A stretch of DNA of 32,940 nucleotides from an uncultured Muribaculaceae bacterium (GTDB taxonomy: Bacteria; Bacteroidota; Bacteroidia; Bacteroidales; Muribaculaceae), in contig CAJTRC010000020.1 of assembly GCA_910578365.1 (NCBI GenBank), positions 1 through 32,940 on the forward strand, given 5' to 3'. Positions 7,675 to 16,852 of this stretch are shown here, in pieces. Both the position numbers and the translations under genes were made by a program. The notes under the pieces were generated by a model. It saw nothing but the letters and a program-made list of their open reading frames with translations, ran no database searches and had not been told where the DNA came from. Each line of letters opens with the position of its first letter. Positions within the stretch are counted from its first letter, which is position 1.

Positions 7675-8454
7675 ATGAAAAAAATTTTATTTTCAATTCT
7701 TCTGCTTGCCACAGGAGCCTTTGCCTGCCCCCAGGCTCAGGCCCAGCTTAAATTAGGCAAGGCAATCAACGCGGCAGCAAAAGGTGTGCAGGCTTTTACC
7801 CTGACCGATGCCCAGATGGCCGCATACGTCAAGGAGTCAATCGACTGGATGGACAAGAACAATCCTGTACCGGGCGAAGACGACCCCTACACCCAGCGCT
7901 TACGCCGTCTTACCGCCGGACTCGATGAAGTTGAAGGTATTCCTTTGAATTTCAAAGTCTATGACGTAATCGACGTAAATGCCTTTGCTTGCCCCGACGG
8001 CAGCGTACGAGTTTTCTCGTCGCTTATGGACATTATGACCGACGACGAACTCCTGGGTATAATCGGCCATGAAATCGGCCACGTGGCAAAACGCCACTCC
8101 AAGAAGGCCTTCAAGACCGAACTGCTCACCGGCGCCCTCAAAGACGCCATCGCCTCGACAGGAGGAGTTGCAGCGCAGCTTTCCGAATCGCAATTGGGCG
8201 CTCTCGGCCAGTCGCTGGTAGGCGCCAAGTTCTCGCAGAAACAGGAAAAGGAAGCTGATGACTATGGCTATGAATTCCTGAAATCGCATGGCAAAAACCC
8301 CTGGGGCATGGTAAGTTCGTTCGAAAAACTCAGTGCCGGCGAAAACGGCGAGTCGAGCTACGTTCAGAAAATGTTTTCCTCGCACCCCGATACTCAGGAG
8401 CGAATCAAACGCCTGAGCCAGCGTGCCGAAAAAGACGGCATACCCCGCGAATAA
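7675..8454 (+). CDS. Secreted M48-family zinc metallopeptidase
   Basis: The product is 259 aa with an N-terminal signal sequence (MKKILFSILLLATGAFACPQ; cleavage after AQA near residue 23, or less likely lipidation at Cys18), placing it in the periplasm or outer envelope. The zinc site is HEIGH at 132-136 in IIGHEIGHVAKRH. The third ligand is probably Glu191 in EKEAD (191-195), the usual ExxAD pattern of M48. A C-terminal SSHPDTQERI motif is also typical. The family includes envelope quality-control proteases such as LoiP/YcaL and BepA; this protein lacks the TPR domain of BepA, so it is nearer the LoiP/YcaL type. It lies between clpC and htpG, but has its own promoter box and terminator. Confidence 0.9.
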   Translation: MKKILFSILLLATGAFACPQAQAQLKLGKAINAAAKGVQAFTLTDAQMAAYVKESIDWMDKNNPVPGEDDPYTQRLRRLTAGLDEVEGIPLNFKVYDVIDVNAFACPDGSVRVFSSLMDIMTDDELLGIIGHEIGHVAKRHSKKAFKTELLTGALKDAIASTGGVAAQLSESQLGALGQSLVGAKFSQKQEKEADDYGYEFLKSHGKNPWGMVSSFEKLSAGENGESSYVQKMFSSHPDTQERIKRLSQRAEKDGIPRE

Positions 8455-8475
8455 AACAGTATTTTAAATATTTTT

Positions 8476-8508
8476 AAATGCCGCACGCGAGTGTGGCATT
8501 TTTTTTGC
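8476..8508 (+). terminator. Rho-independent terminator after the M48 gene
   Basis: An 11-bp stem (8476-8486 with 8491-8501, one G-U pair) has a GCGA loop and runs into a T-tract ending at 8506. It separates the peptidase gene from htpG. Confidence 0.85.
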
Positions 8509-8557
8509 ATTGTTGTTATTACGTATAAAAACAGAACAACAAACATATTTTCATATT

Positions 8558-10606
8558 ATGAGTAAAGGCACAATCGGGGTTACTACCGAGAATATTTTCC
8601 CCGTAATAAAAAAGTTTCTCTACAGTGATCACGAAATATTTCTGCGCGAGCTCGTCAGCAATGCCGTCGACGCCACACAGAAGCTGAAAACCCTGCAGTC
8701 GTTCGGCGAGTTCAAAGGCGAACTGGGCGAACTCCGCGTCAGCGTAACCGTTGACAAGGAAGCAGGCACACTCACCGTGAGCGACCGCGGTATTGGCATG
8801 ACTGCCGAAGATGTCGACAAATACATAAACCAGATTGCCTTTTCCGGAGCCGAAGAGTTTCTGGAAAAATACAAGGATACAGCCAATAGCATCATAGGTC
8901 ACTTTGGCCTTGGCTTCTACTCGGCTTTTATGGTGGCTAAAAAAGTCGAAATTAACTCGCTGTCGTGGAAAGAGGGCGCCGAACCCGTACGCTGGAGCTG
9001 CGACGGCTCGCCCGAATACACCATGGAGAAAGGCGACCGCAGCGACCGCGGCACCGACATTGTGCTGTACATCGACGACGACAGCAAAGAATTCCTCGAG
9101 CAGGCACGCATCGACACCATGCTGAAAAAGTACTGCCGATTCCTGCCAGTGCCTGTTATATCCGGCTTCGAGCAGGAGTGGAAAGACGGCAAAATGACCG
9201 ACACCGACCGCCCTAAGGTAATCAACAACACCGAGCCTCAGTGGACCCGCAAGCCCGGCGAACTCACCGACGAAGATTACCGCAACTTCTACCGCGAGCT
9301 CTATCCCGGACAGGACGACCCCTTGTTCTGGATTCACCTCAACGTAGACTATCCTTTCACCCTCACCGGAATTCTGTTCTTCCCTAAAATCAAGAACAAC
9401 ATCGAAGTGACCAAAAACCGCATACAACTATACTGCAACCAGGTATATGTCACCGACTCGGTGGAAGGCGTAGTACCCGAATTCATGATGCTGATGCAGG
9501 GCGTAATCGACTCGCCCGACATTCCGCTGAACGTATCGCGCTCGTACCTGCAGAGCGATACTGCCGTGAAAAAGATTTCGAGCTACATCACCAAGAAGGT
9601 GGCACAGCGCCTCGAAGACATATTCAAGAACGACCGCAGCGACTACGAGCAGAAGTGGGACGACATTAAGATTTTTATCGAATACGGCATGCTCACCGAC
9701 CAGAAGTTCGCCGATTCGGCCATGAAGTTCGTGCTACTCAAGGACAGCGAGGGCAAATACTACACTCCCGAAGAATACAAACTGCTGGTAGAAGCCGCCC
9801 AGACCGACAAGGACGGCGACATAATCTATCTCTACGCCACCGACCCCACCGCCCAGTACAGCTATATAAAGGCGGCCACCGACCGCGGCTACTCGGTACT
9901 GATAATGGACGGACAGCTTGACAGCCACTTTGTAGGCCTGCTTGAAAGCAAACTCGAAAAGACCCGTTTTGTACGTGTTGACTCCGATGTGCTCGACAAC
10001 CTCATACGCCGCGACAATAAGCGCGACGTTGAACTCACACCTCTGCAGCGCAACATTCTCACCACTGCATTCCGCAGCCAGGTGCCCATGGTGGAGAAGG
10101 CCGACTTCCTGGTAAGCTTCGAAGCCCTCAACGCCGCCGACATGCCTATTGTAATCACTCAGAACGAGTACATGCGACGCATGAAAGACATGGCAGCCAT
10201 GCAGCCCGGCATGAGTTTCTACGCCGACATGCCCGACAGCTATAACCTGGTGGTGAACACCGAACATCCGCTGGTTCAGCAGATTCGCGACTCCGCACAG
10301 AAGGCCATAGGCGAAAGCGTAGAGCCTCTGGCTGAAACAGTAGAGAAGTCAAACAGCGAAATCACAGCCCTGCGCGACGCAGCCGGCAATGACAAACAGC
10401 CGGATGCTGAGGCTCAGCAAAAAATCAACGACCTTGAAAAAAGCGTCGCCGAAGCTCGCGAGTCGCAGGAGAAGATTGTGAGTGAGTACGCTGCCGGCCA
10501 GCCGCTGATAAAGCAACTGATCGACCTGGCTCTGCTTGGCAACGGTCTGCTCCGTGGTCAGGCCTTGAGCGACTTCATCAGCCGCTCGGTAGGCCTTCTG
10601 AAATAA
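8558..10606 (+). CDS. htpG: Molecular chaperone HtpG (Hsp90)
   Basis: HtpG is the cytoplasmic bacterial Hsp90, an ATP-dependent dimeric chaperone. The 682-aa product has the GHKL ATPase domain with RELVSNAVDA (catalytic Glu31, Asn35), DRGIGMT (Asp76) and GHFGLGFYSAF (lid, about 114-124). A middle domain follows, with FFPKIKNNIEVTKNRIQLY and LNVSRSYLQ. A C-terminal dimerisation region is interrupted by a charged helical stretch (DKQPDAEAQQKINDLEKSV), which makes it somewhat longer than the E. coli protein. The start at 8558 (MSKGTIGVTT) is chosen because family members begin just before this motif; an in-frame codon at 8510 would add 16 unsupported residues and lies right at the preceding terminator. 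No consensus promoter box was found in the short gap. Confidence 0.95.
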   Translation: MSKGTIGVTTENIFPVIKKFLYSDHEIFLRELVSNAVDATQKLKTLQSFGEFKGELGELRVSVTVDKEAGTLTVSDRGIGMTAEDVDKYINQIAFSGAEEFLEKYKDTANSIIGHFGLGFYSAFMVAKKVEINSLSWKEGAEPVRWSCDGSPEYTMEKGDRSDRGTDIVLYIDDDSKEFLEQARIDTMLKKYCRFLPVPVISGFEQEWKDGKMTDTDRPKVINNTEPQWTRKPGELTDEDYRNFYRELYPGQDDPLFWIHLNVDYPFTLTGILFFPKIKNNIEVTKNRIQLYCNQVYVTDSVEGVVPEFMMLMQGVIDSPDIPLNVSRSYLQSDTAVKKISSYITKKVAQRLEDIFKNDRSDYEQKWDDIKIFIEYGMLTDQKFADSAMKFVLLKDSEGKYYTPEEYKLLVEAAQTDKDGDIIYLYATDPTAQYSYIKAATDRGYSVLIMDGQLDSHFVGLLESKLEKTRFVRVDSDVLDNLIRRDNKRDVELTPLQRNILTTAFRSQVPMVEKADFLVSFEALNAADMPIVITQNEYMRRMKDMAAMQPGMSFYADMPDSYNLVVNTEHPLVQQIRDSAQKAIGESVEPLAETVEKSNSEITALRDAAGNDKQPDAEAQQKINDLEKSVAEARESQEKIVSEYAAGQPLIKQLIDLALLGNGLLRGQALSDFISRSVGLLK

Positions 10607-10625
10607 GCCCACATACATTTTTCCT

Positions 10626-10656
10626 ACGGCCATCCCATCGTGGATGGCCGTTTTTT
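10626..10656 (+). terminator. Rho-independent terminator of htpG
   Basis: A perfect 10-bp stem (10626-10635 with 10642-10651) has a 6-nt loop and six T (10651-10656), starting 20 bp after the htpG stop. Confidence 0.92.
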
Positions 10657-10773
10657 ATACTCCGGCCCGGACGTTTCACTCATATTTAATAAAAAAAAGT
10701 TAAAGATTCAGCTGCTTTCGCACTCTATAGGCATATTTAACATTCGACGTTAACACATTAATTGTTATAATTG

Positions 10774-10781
10774 TAATTTTG
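10774..10781 (+). promoter_or_regulatory. Putative promoter of the Bat operon, -7 box
   Basis: TAATTTTG matches the TAnnTTTG consensus in an AT-rich stretch 74 bp upstream of moxR. No clear TTTG -33 element was found (GTTAAC sits in the expected place). The predicted leader contains a small hairpin (10795-10801 with 10808-10814). Confidence 0.6.
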
Positions 10782-10854
10782 TGGAACAAATCAGGAGGTG
10801 GTAGCAGCCGCCTCATGCTCATCACAGAAAAAAATAACAAAACAATATCAATTT

Positions 10855-11850
<996 letters not shown>

Positions 11851-11882
11851 GCGCTTAAAATTACACATTTAACATTATCGAA

Positions 11883-12758
11883 GTGGACTCATCCGAACTG
11901 ATAAAAAAAGTCAGAAAAATCGAAATCAAGTCGAGGGGACTGTCGCAGAACGTGTTCGCCGGCGAATATCACTCGGCCTTCAAGGGGCGTGGCATGATGT
12001 TCAGCGAAGTGCGCGAATACCAGTACGGCGACGATATCCGCGACATCGACTGGAATGTGACCGCACGCCACAACAAGCCCTATGTGAAAGTGTTCGAGGA
12101 AGAACGCGAACTCACGGTGATGCTGCTTGTCGACGTGTCGGGCAGCGGTTCGTTTGGTGCCGTAGGCCCTGAAAAGCGCGACATGATTGCCGAAATATCG
12201 GCTACTCTAGCTTTTTCGGCCATAAGCAACAACGATAAAATCGGTGCGATTTTCTTTTCCGACAGGATTGAGAAATTCATTCCGCCCAAAAAAGGCAAAC
12301 GCCACATTCTTATGATTGTGAGCCAGCTGCTGGACTTTCAGCCTCAGAGCCGAGGCACAGACATAGCCGGAGCACTGAAGTTCTTTACCGATGCGCTGAA
12401 AAAGAAGAGTACCGCATTTTTGATTTCCGATTTTATTGATAATTCCGAATACGACAAACCCTTGTCGGTAGCTCGCAACCGCCACGACCTCATGGCCATA
12501 CAGGTGTATGACCGCCGCGACGCCTCGATGCCCGACGTCGGTCTGGTGCGTATGGCCGACCTCGAAACCGGCTCGACTCGCTGGGTGAATACTTCATCGA
12601 AGAAAGTCCGCAAAGCCTACGACCGCTGGTGGTACGAACGCCAGCAGCTTATGAGCAGCAGGCTTAAGCACTCGAAGGTGGATTTCGCCTCCGTGGCCAC
12701 CGACGAAGACTATGTGAAAGCCCTGATGGGATTGTTTAAACAACGCGGACGCCGTTAA
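11883..12758 (+). CDS. DUF58 domain protein of the Bat operon
   Basis: The 291-aa cytoplasmic protein begins at a GTG (MDSSELIKKVRKIEIKSRGL); family members share this N-terminal motif, and the next in-frame Met (38) lies inside the conserved core. The DUF58 signature GDDIRDIDWNVTAR is at 49-62. A von Willebrand A-like fold follows, with a MIDAS-type DVSGSGS at 84-90, fitting metal-dependent protein contacts. DUF58 proteins are near-constant partners of MoxR ATPases, and here the gene lies between moxR and the membrane-bound vWA proteins BatA and BatB. No transmembrane helix is seen. The biochemical role is not known. Confidence 0.9.
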   Translation: MDSSELIKKVRKIEIKSRGLSQNVFAGEYHSAFKGRGMMFSEVREYQYGDDIRDIDWNVTARHNKPYVKVFEEERELTVMLLVDVSGSGSFGAVGPEKRDMIAEISATLAFSAISNNDKIGAIFFSDRIEKFIPPKKGKRHILMIVSQLLDFQPQSRGTDIAGALKFFTDALKKKSTAFLISDFIDNSEYDKPLSVARNRHDLMAIQVYDRRDASMPDVGLVRMADLETGSTRWVNTSSKKVRKAYDRWWYERQQLMSSRLKHSKVDFASVATDEDYVKALMGLFKQRGRR

Positions 12759-12767
12759 TTTACCATT

Positions 12768-13772
12768 ATGAAAAAGTATCTGCATATAATAGCAGGAGCA
12801 ATGCTGGCGTTTGCACCGGCCACCGGTGTAAACGCACAGCAGCTGAGCATCAAAGCATCAGCCGACTCCATGCAGTTGCTGATGGGCTCCAAAGCCACGC
12901 TGCATGTGGAGGTTATCAAGCCCGCCGGACCGGGTGTGCTGGCCGGTGCGCCACAGGTCGGACAGGCTTTCGGAGGTGTCGACATTCTCGAATCTGATGT
13001 CGACTCCACCGACCTTGGCAACGGACGCACTCAGCTCGACTTCACATACACCTATCAGGCATTTGATCCCGGCCCCCAGACTCTGCCCGTGATGACATAC
13101 CACATACCGGGCGACTCGGCCAAGACCGACCCTCTGGTACTGAAGGTATTCGCCGTGGATGTCGACTCACTGGCCACCACCAACCCCAATGCGCCTTTAA
13201 TGACTGTAGAGCGCAAATGGGTAGACTATATCCCCGACGCCGTGGCCGACTACTGGTGGCTGTGGCTGCTGGGCCTGCTGCTCATAGGCGGTGTGGTGCT
13301 GATATGGTGGCTTATAGTGAAGAAAGGCCGCCTGAAACGTGTGGCCGCAGTGTTCCGCAAGCCGCCGGAGGCTCCGTTTGACCGCGCCATACGCCGTCTG
13401 AACGAAATTCGCCAGCAGCGCCTGGCCCAGTCGGGCAACGACAAACACTACTTCACCGAGCTCACCGATGTGCTTCGCACCTATCTCAACGGCCGCTTCG
13501 GAATCTACGCCATGGAGATGACCTCCAAGCAGATTGTCGAGGCAATGCAGGCCAATGCCGAGACAGCCCGCTTTACCGAGCAGATTTCGCCCGTGCTGCA
13601 ACTTGCCGATATTGTGAAATTCGCCAAAATGCGCACCACAGTCGACGAAAACCAGAACGCTTACGCCGAAGTACGCAAGCTGGTAGAACTGACCAAGCCC
13701 GTAGAGGAAACCAAAGAAACGCCCTCGCGACAACAGCGCCGCAAGAAAAACCGCGGCAAAAACAAAAAGTAG
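12768..13772 (+). CDS. Membrane-anchored protein of the Bat operon, unknown function
   Basis: The 334-aa product has a signal peptide (cleavage near residue 23, VNA|Q). A beta-rich extracytoplasmic domain of about 125 residues follows (about 25-150), recalling the N-terminal domains of BatD. One strong membrane helix spans 161-184 (YWWLWLLGLLLIGGVVLIWW). The cytoplasmic domain (about 190-310) contains HYFTELTDVLRTYLNGRFG and ends in a very basic tail (RQQRRKKNRGKNKK). The cytoplasmic part resembles the one in BatD (FYEELSKALYGYFGDKLG), so the two look related. It starts 9 bp after the DUF58 gene and sits just before batA, a conserved position in Bacteroidota. It has no standard bat letter that I can recall. 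Confidence 0.88.
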   Translation: MKKYLHIIAGAMLAFAPATGVNAQQLSIKASADSMQLLMGSKATLHVEVIKPAGPGVLAGAPQVGQAFGGVDILESDVDSTDLGNGRTQLDFTYTYQAFDPGPQTLPVMTYHIPGDSAKTDPLVLKVFAVDVDSLATTNPNAPLMTVERKWVDYIPDAVADYWWLWLLGLLLIGGVVLIWWLIVKKGRLKRVAAVFRKPPEAPFDRAIRRLNEIRQQRLAQSGNDKHYFTELTDVLRTYLNGRFGIYAMEMTSKQIVEAMQANAETARFTEQISPVLQLADIVKFAKMRTTVDENQNAYAEVRKLVELTKPVEETKETPSRQQRRKKNRGKNKK

Positions 13773-13817
13773 CCGCAGGCGATACTATACATTTAACAGC
13801 CTATAAACATCAAATAA

Positions 13818-14810
13818 ATGCAGTTTGCTCATCCGAAATTCTTATGGTTCTTCCTTGTGATGATACCGCTTGTGGTATGGTACGTGCTCAAACAGCGTAA
13901 CGCACGCCCAAGTCTGGCAGTATCGTCGGTGGCCGCTTTCGCCGGCATAGGCCGCTCATGGCGCCAATATGTACGCCATCTGCTGTTTGTACTGCGTCTG
14001 GCCGCGATGGGCTGCCTGATTGTAATTCTGGCTCGTCCGCAGGTGAAAGACCGCTGGAACACATCGTCGACCGAAGGCACCGACATTGTGATTGCCCTTG
14101 ACATATCAACATCTATGCTCGCCAAGGACCTGACTCCTAACCGACTGGAACGCGCCAAAAAGGTTGCACAGCAGTTTATCGACTCGCGTCCAAACGATAA
14201 AATCGGCCTGGTACTGTTCGCCGGCGAAGCCCTTACAGGCCTGCCCATGACTTCCGACCGCGACGCGCTCAAGGCTTACCTGAAAGCCGTGGACGTGAAC
14301 CAGCTTGAAGACGGTACCGCCATCGGCGATGGCCTGGCAACGGCTGTGAACCGTCTGCGTGCCGACTCGTTGGTAAAAAGCAAGAGTATCATCCTGCTCA
14401 CCGACGGCTCGAACAACACCGGCATAACCACTCCGCTCGACGGCGCACGCGCCGCCAAGGAATACGGCATCAAAATATATTCGATAGGCATAGGTTCGAA
14501 TGGCTCCGCCATGTTCCCCGACCATTACGACTATGCCGGACGCATTGTGTACGCTCCGCACAAGGTGGTGATTGAGGAAGAACCCCTCCGGCAGATGGCC
14601 GCAAACACCGGCGGCAAGTACTTCCGCGCCGACGACGACGAGGCTCTCGCCGGTATATTCGCCGAAATCGATTCTCTCGAAACCACACGCCTCGATGTGC
14701 GCAACTACTCGCATACCGAGGACGACTACATGCTCTGGGCATGGCTCTGCTTCGGCCTGGTGTGCCTCGAACTGCTGTTGCGCTACACAGCCGCCCGCTC
14801 AATTCCATAA
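13818..14810 (+). CDS. batA: BatA, von Willebrand factor A membrane protein
   Basis: The 330-aa protein has two N-terminal membrane helices (about 8-24 and 55-73), a vWA domain and a C-terminal helix (about 303-325), so the vWA domain is held at the inner membrane. The metal-ion-dependent adhesion site DISTS is at 95-99, with a downstream TDG motif (LLTDGSNNTG). BatA belongs to the aerotolerance operon first described in Bacteroides fragilis, where loss of the region reduces survival in air. It is followed after 12 bp by batB, which shares the architecture; the two are probably paralogues that act as a pair with MoxR. Confidence 0.93.
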   Translation: MQFAHPKFLWFFLVMIPLVVWYVLKQRNARPSLAVSSVAAFAGIGRSWRQYVRHLLFVLRLAAMGCLIVILARPQVKDRWNTSSTEGTDIVIALDISTSMLAKDLTPNRLERAKKVAQQFIDSRPNDKIGLVLFAGEALTGLPMTSDRDALKAYLKAVDVNQLEDGTAIGDGLATAVNRLRADSLVKSKSIILLTDGSNNTGITTPLDGARAAKEYGIKIYSIGIGSNGSAMFPDHYDYAGRIVYAPHKVVIEEEPLRQMAANTGGKYFRADDDEALAGIFAEIDSLETTRLDVRNYSHTEDDYMLWAWLCFGLVCLELLLRYTAARSIP

Positions 14811-14822
14811 TCCGCAAGACTT

Positions 14823-15902
14823 ATGTTTGATTTCGCAAATCCCATATTGCTTTGTCTGCTGGCCTCAGTGGCCGTGTTCGCCGGACTATATACACTGGCG
14901 CGTGCCGCACGCCGCAAAAAGCTACGCCGCTTCGGACGTCCCGGGGTGATTGCTCCGCTTATGCCCGACGCCTCCAGATATAAACCGGCCATAAAGATTA
15001 CTCTGGAGCTGCTGGCTCTCGCGGCCATTGTGATGGTTCTTGCCCGCCCCCGTGCAGGCGAACGCGACACCACCGATGTGGCTCAGGGCATTGAGGTAAT
15101 GATTGCTTTCGACGTATCGAATTCTATGTACGCCTCGTCGACCGACTCGCCCGACGGCACCTCGCGCCTTGACCGTGCACGAATCACACTGGAGCGTTTA
15201 GTCGACCGGCTGGGCGGCGACAAGGTAGGCCTTGTGGCTTTCGCCGGACAGCCCAAGCGACTGCTGCCCCTCACTACCGACTATTATCTGACCAAGATGT
15301 TTATCGGCGACCTTTCGCCCGCGATGTTCTCCGATCAGGGCACATCCATTGCCGACGCGCTCAACATGTGCGCGCATTCGTTCTCAGGCGACGGCAAAGC
15401 TCCGCGCGCAATTGTGCTGCTTACCGATGTCGAAGATCTCGAGAACCCCGATGCCGTGATACAGACCGCAAAGGATATCGCCGCCGATACCATACAAATC
15501 AACGTCATAGGCATGGGTACCGAAAAGCCCATGCCGGTGCCTATGCCCGGCGGCGGAATGCTTGAGTACGACGGCCAAACAGTGACCACCGCACTGAATG
15601 TCGAGCTGGCCAAGAGCATAGCCAAGGCAGGCAAAGGCATATATGTGAACGGAGCCTCCACCAAGGCCCTCGACGATCTCAGCGACCAGCTGAAAATACT
15701 CGGCACCACCGACTTCGGCAAAGTCAGCTACAAAACCAGCGCCGAACAGTTCCCTACTTTCGCCTGGATTGCCCTGATTCTGCTGATTGTAGACATATTT
15801 GTGCTCGACCGTAAGATTGGCTGGCTCAAACGCGTTAACTTCTTTACAAAGTCGAACAAGCCCTCGGCTGACGCCCGGGACACATCATCAGCAAAGAAAT
15901 GA
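14823..15902 (+). CDS. batB: BatB, von Willebrand factor A membrane protein
   Basis: The 359-aa paralogue of BatA has N-terminal helices at about 7-27 and 57-75, a vWA domain with MIDAS motif DVSNS at 97-101, and a C-terminal helix (about 308-325, FAWIALILLIVDIFVLDRK) before a Lys/Ser-rich cytoplasmic tail. The MIDAS loop is extended by a Ser/Asp-rich insert (YASSTDSPDGTSR), a feature of BatB compared with BatA. Its stop overlaps the batC start by 4 bp (ATGA), indicating translational coupling. Confidence 0.93.
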   Translation: MFDFANPILLCLLASVAVFAGLYTLARAARRKKLRRFGRPGVIAPLMPDASRYKPAIKITLELLALAAIVMVLARPRAGERDTTDVAQGIEVMIAFDVSNSMYASSTDSPDGTSRLDRARITLERLVDRLGGDKVGLVAFAGQPKRLLPLTTDYYLTKMFIGDLSPAMFSDQGTSIADALNMCAHSFSGDGKAPRAIVLLTDVEDLENPDAVIQTAKDIAADTIQINVIGMGTEKPMPVPMPGGGMLEYDGQTVTTALNVELAKSIAKAGKGIYVNGASTKALDDLSDQLKILGTTDFGKVSYKTSAEQFPTFAWIALILLIVDIFVLDRKIGWLKRVNFFTKSNKPSADARDTSSAKK

Positions 15903-16813
15903 ACAAGCACTTCTTAAATATGATATTCGCCGCCGGAATGGGAGCGCTGATTATGCCCGGCTCGGCATCGTGCTCGGCCGACAACAAGTCGCAGACGCAA
16001 AAGAAAGAGGACGAAACCGTGCGACGCGAACGCGTGGCTGTCGAACGCGGCAACTCGCACTTCGCCCACGGCGACTATGCCGACGCGCTCGACCAATATA
16101 ACTCAGCCATCGAGGCTAACCCACAGTCGAAAGTGGCCCGCTTCAACCGGGCCATGGCTCTGTCGCAACTTATATCCGACGAGGAGCGCGACCAGTTGCT
16201 GCAGCCCGACAGTCTGCGTGTACCCAATACCATGCGCGAGCAGGCCATAAAAGCTTACTCCGACTTTACCGGCACACCTTCCGACACCACATACTACACC
16301 AATTCGAACTATAATCTGGGCAACCTGTATTACTCCGACGGCAAATACTTCTACGACAAGGATTCCATACAGAACGCAATGTCTGGCGGAATGGCAGCCA
16401 TGGCAGGCGGCAGCATGCAGGATTACCGCAAGCATGCCGTGGAAACACTTGAAGAAAGCGTCGCGGCATACAAACGCACACTAAACCTCGAACCCGAGCG
16501 CATGGAAGCACGCGAGAACCTGCGTCTGGCACAGATTTTACTCGATAAACTCAAGGATGACAACGGCGGAGGCCAAAACAACGACCAGCAGCAACAGCAG
16601 CAAGACCAGCAGCAACAGCAGCAGCAGAATCAACAGCAAGACCAGCAACAAGACCAGCAGCAACAATCCAGGCAGCCTCAGCAGCAACAACAGCAGAACG
16701 AGGACATCGAACGCCAGTTGCGCGCCGTGCAGATGAAAGAAGACCAGACCCGCCGCGACAAGGACAAAGACGCCGAACCTGTATATGGCCGGCCGCAGCG
16801 CAAGCCCTGGTAA
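15899..16813 (+). CDS. batC: BatC, TPR protein with polyglutamine tract
   Basis: The 304-aa product has a signal sequence followed by Cys25 in GSASC, a weak lipobox, so it may be a lipoprotein. TPR units lie at about 43-76 (ERGNSHFAHGDYADALDQYN) and about 135-215 (NYNLGNLYYSDGKYF ... LEESVAAYKRTLNLEPE). Residues 226-266 are almost all Gln with scattered Asp and Asn, then a charged C-terminal tail follows. TPRs in BatC and BatE are thought to gather the vWA proteins into a complex; in other phyla BatB and BatC occur fused. The Gln tract is encoded by mixed CAG/CAA repeats and could vary in length between strains. Confidence 0.92.
   Translation: MNKHFLNMIFAAGMGALIMPGSASCSADNKSQTQKKEDETVRRERVAVERGNSHFAHGDYADALDQYNSAIEANPQSKVARFNRAMALSQLISDEERDQLLQPDSLRVPNTMREQAIKAYSDFTGTPSDTTYYTNSNYNLGNLYYSDGKYFYDKDSIQNAMSGGMAAMAGGSMQDYRKHAVETLEESVAAYKRTLNLEPERMEARENLRLAQILLDKLKDDNGGGQNNDQQQQQQDQQQQQQQNQQQDQQQDQQQQSRQPQQQQQQNEDIERQLRAVQMKEDQTRRDKDKDAEPVYGRPQRKPW
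16586..16696 (+). repeat. CAG/CAA codon repeat within batC
   Basis: About 110 bp of mostly in-frame CAG and CAA codons, broken by GAC, AAT and a short Ser/Arg/Pro block, encode the Gln-rich tract of BatC. The mixed codons lower, but do not remove, the chance of slippage. Confidence 0.9.
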
Positions 16814-16852
16814 TTCACCTAAAACACTCAACATTAAACACCTCAGCGATAC

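Noticed and set aside
16586..16696. CRISPR-like or tandem-repeat array
   Set aside because: The repeat is a 3-bp codon repeat in frame inside batC, with no spacer structure.
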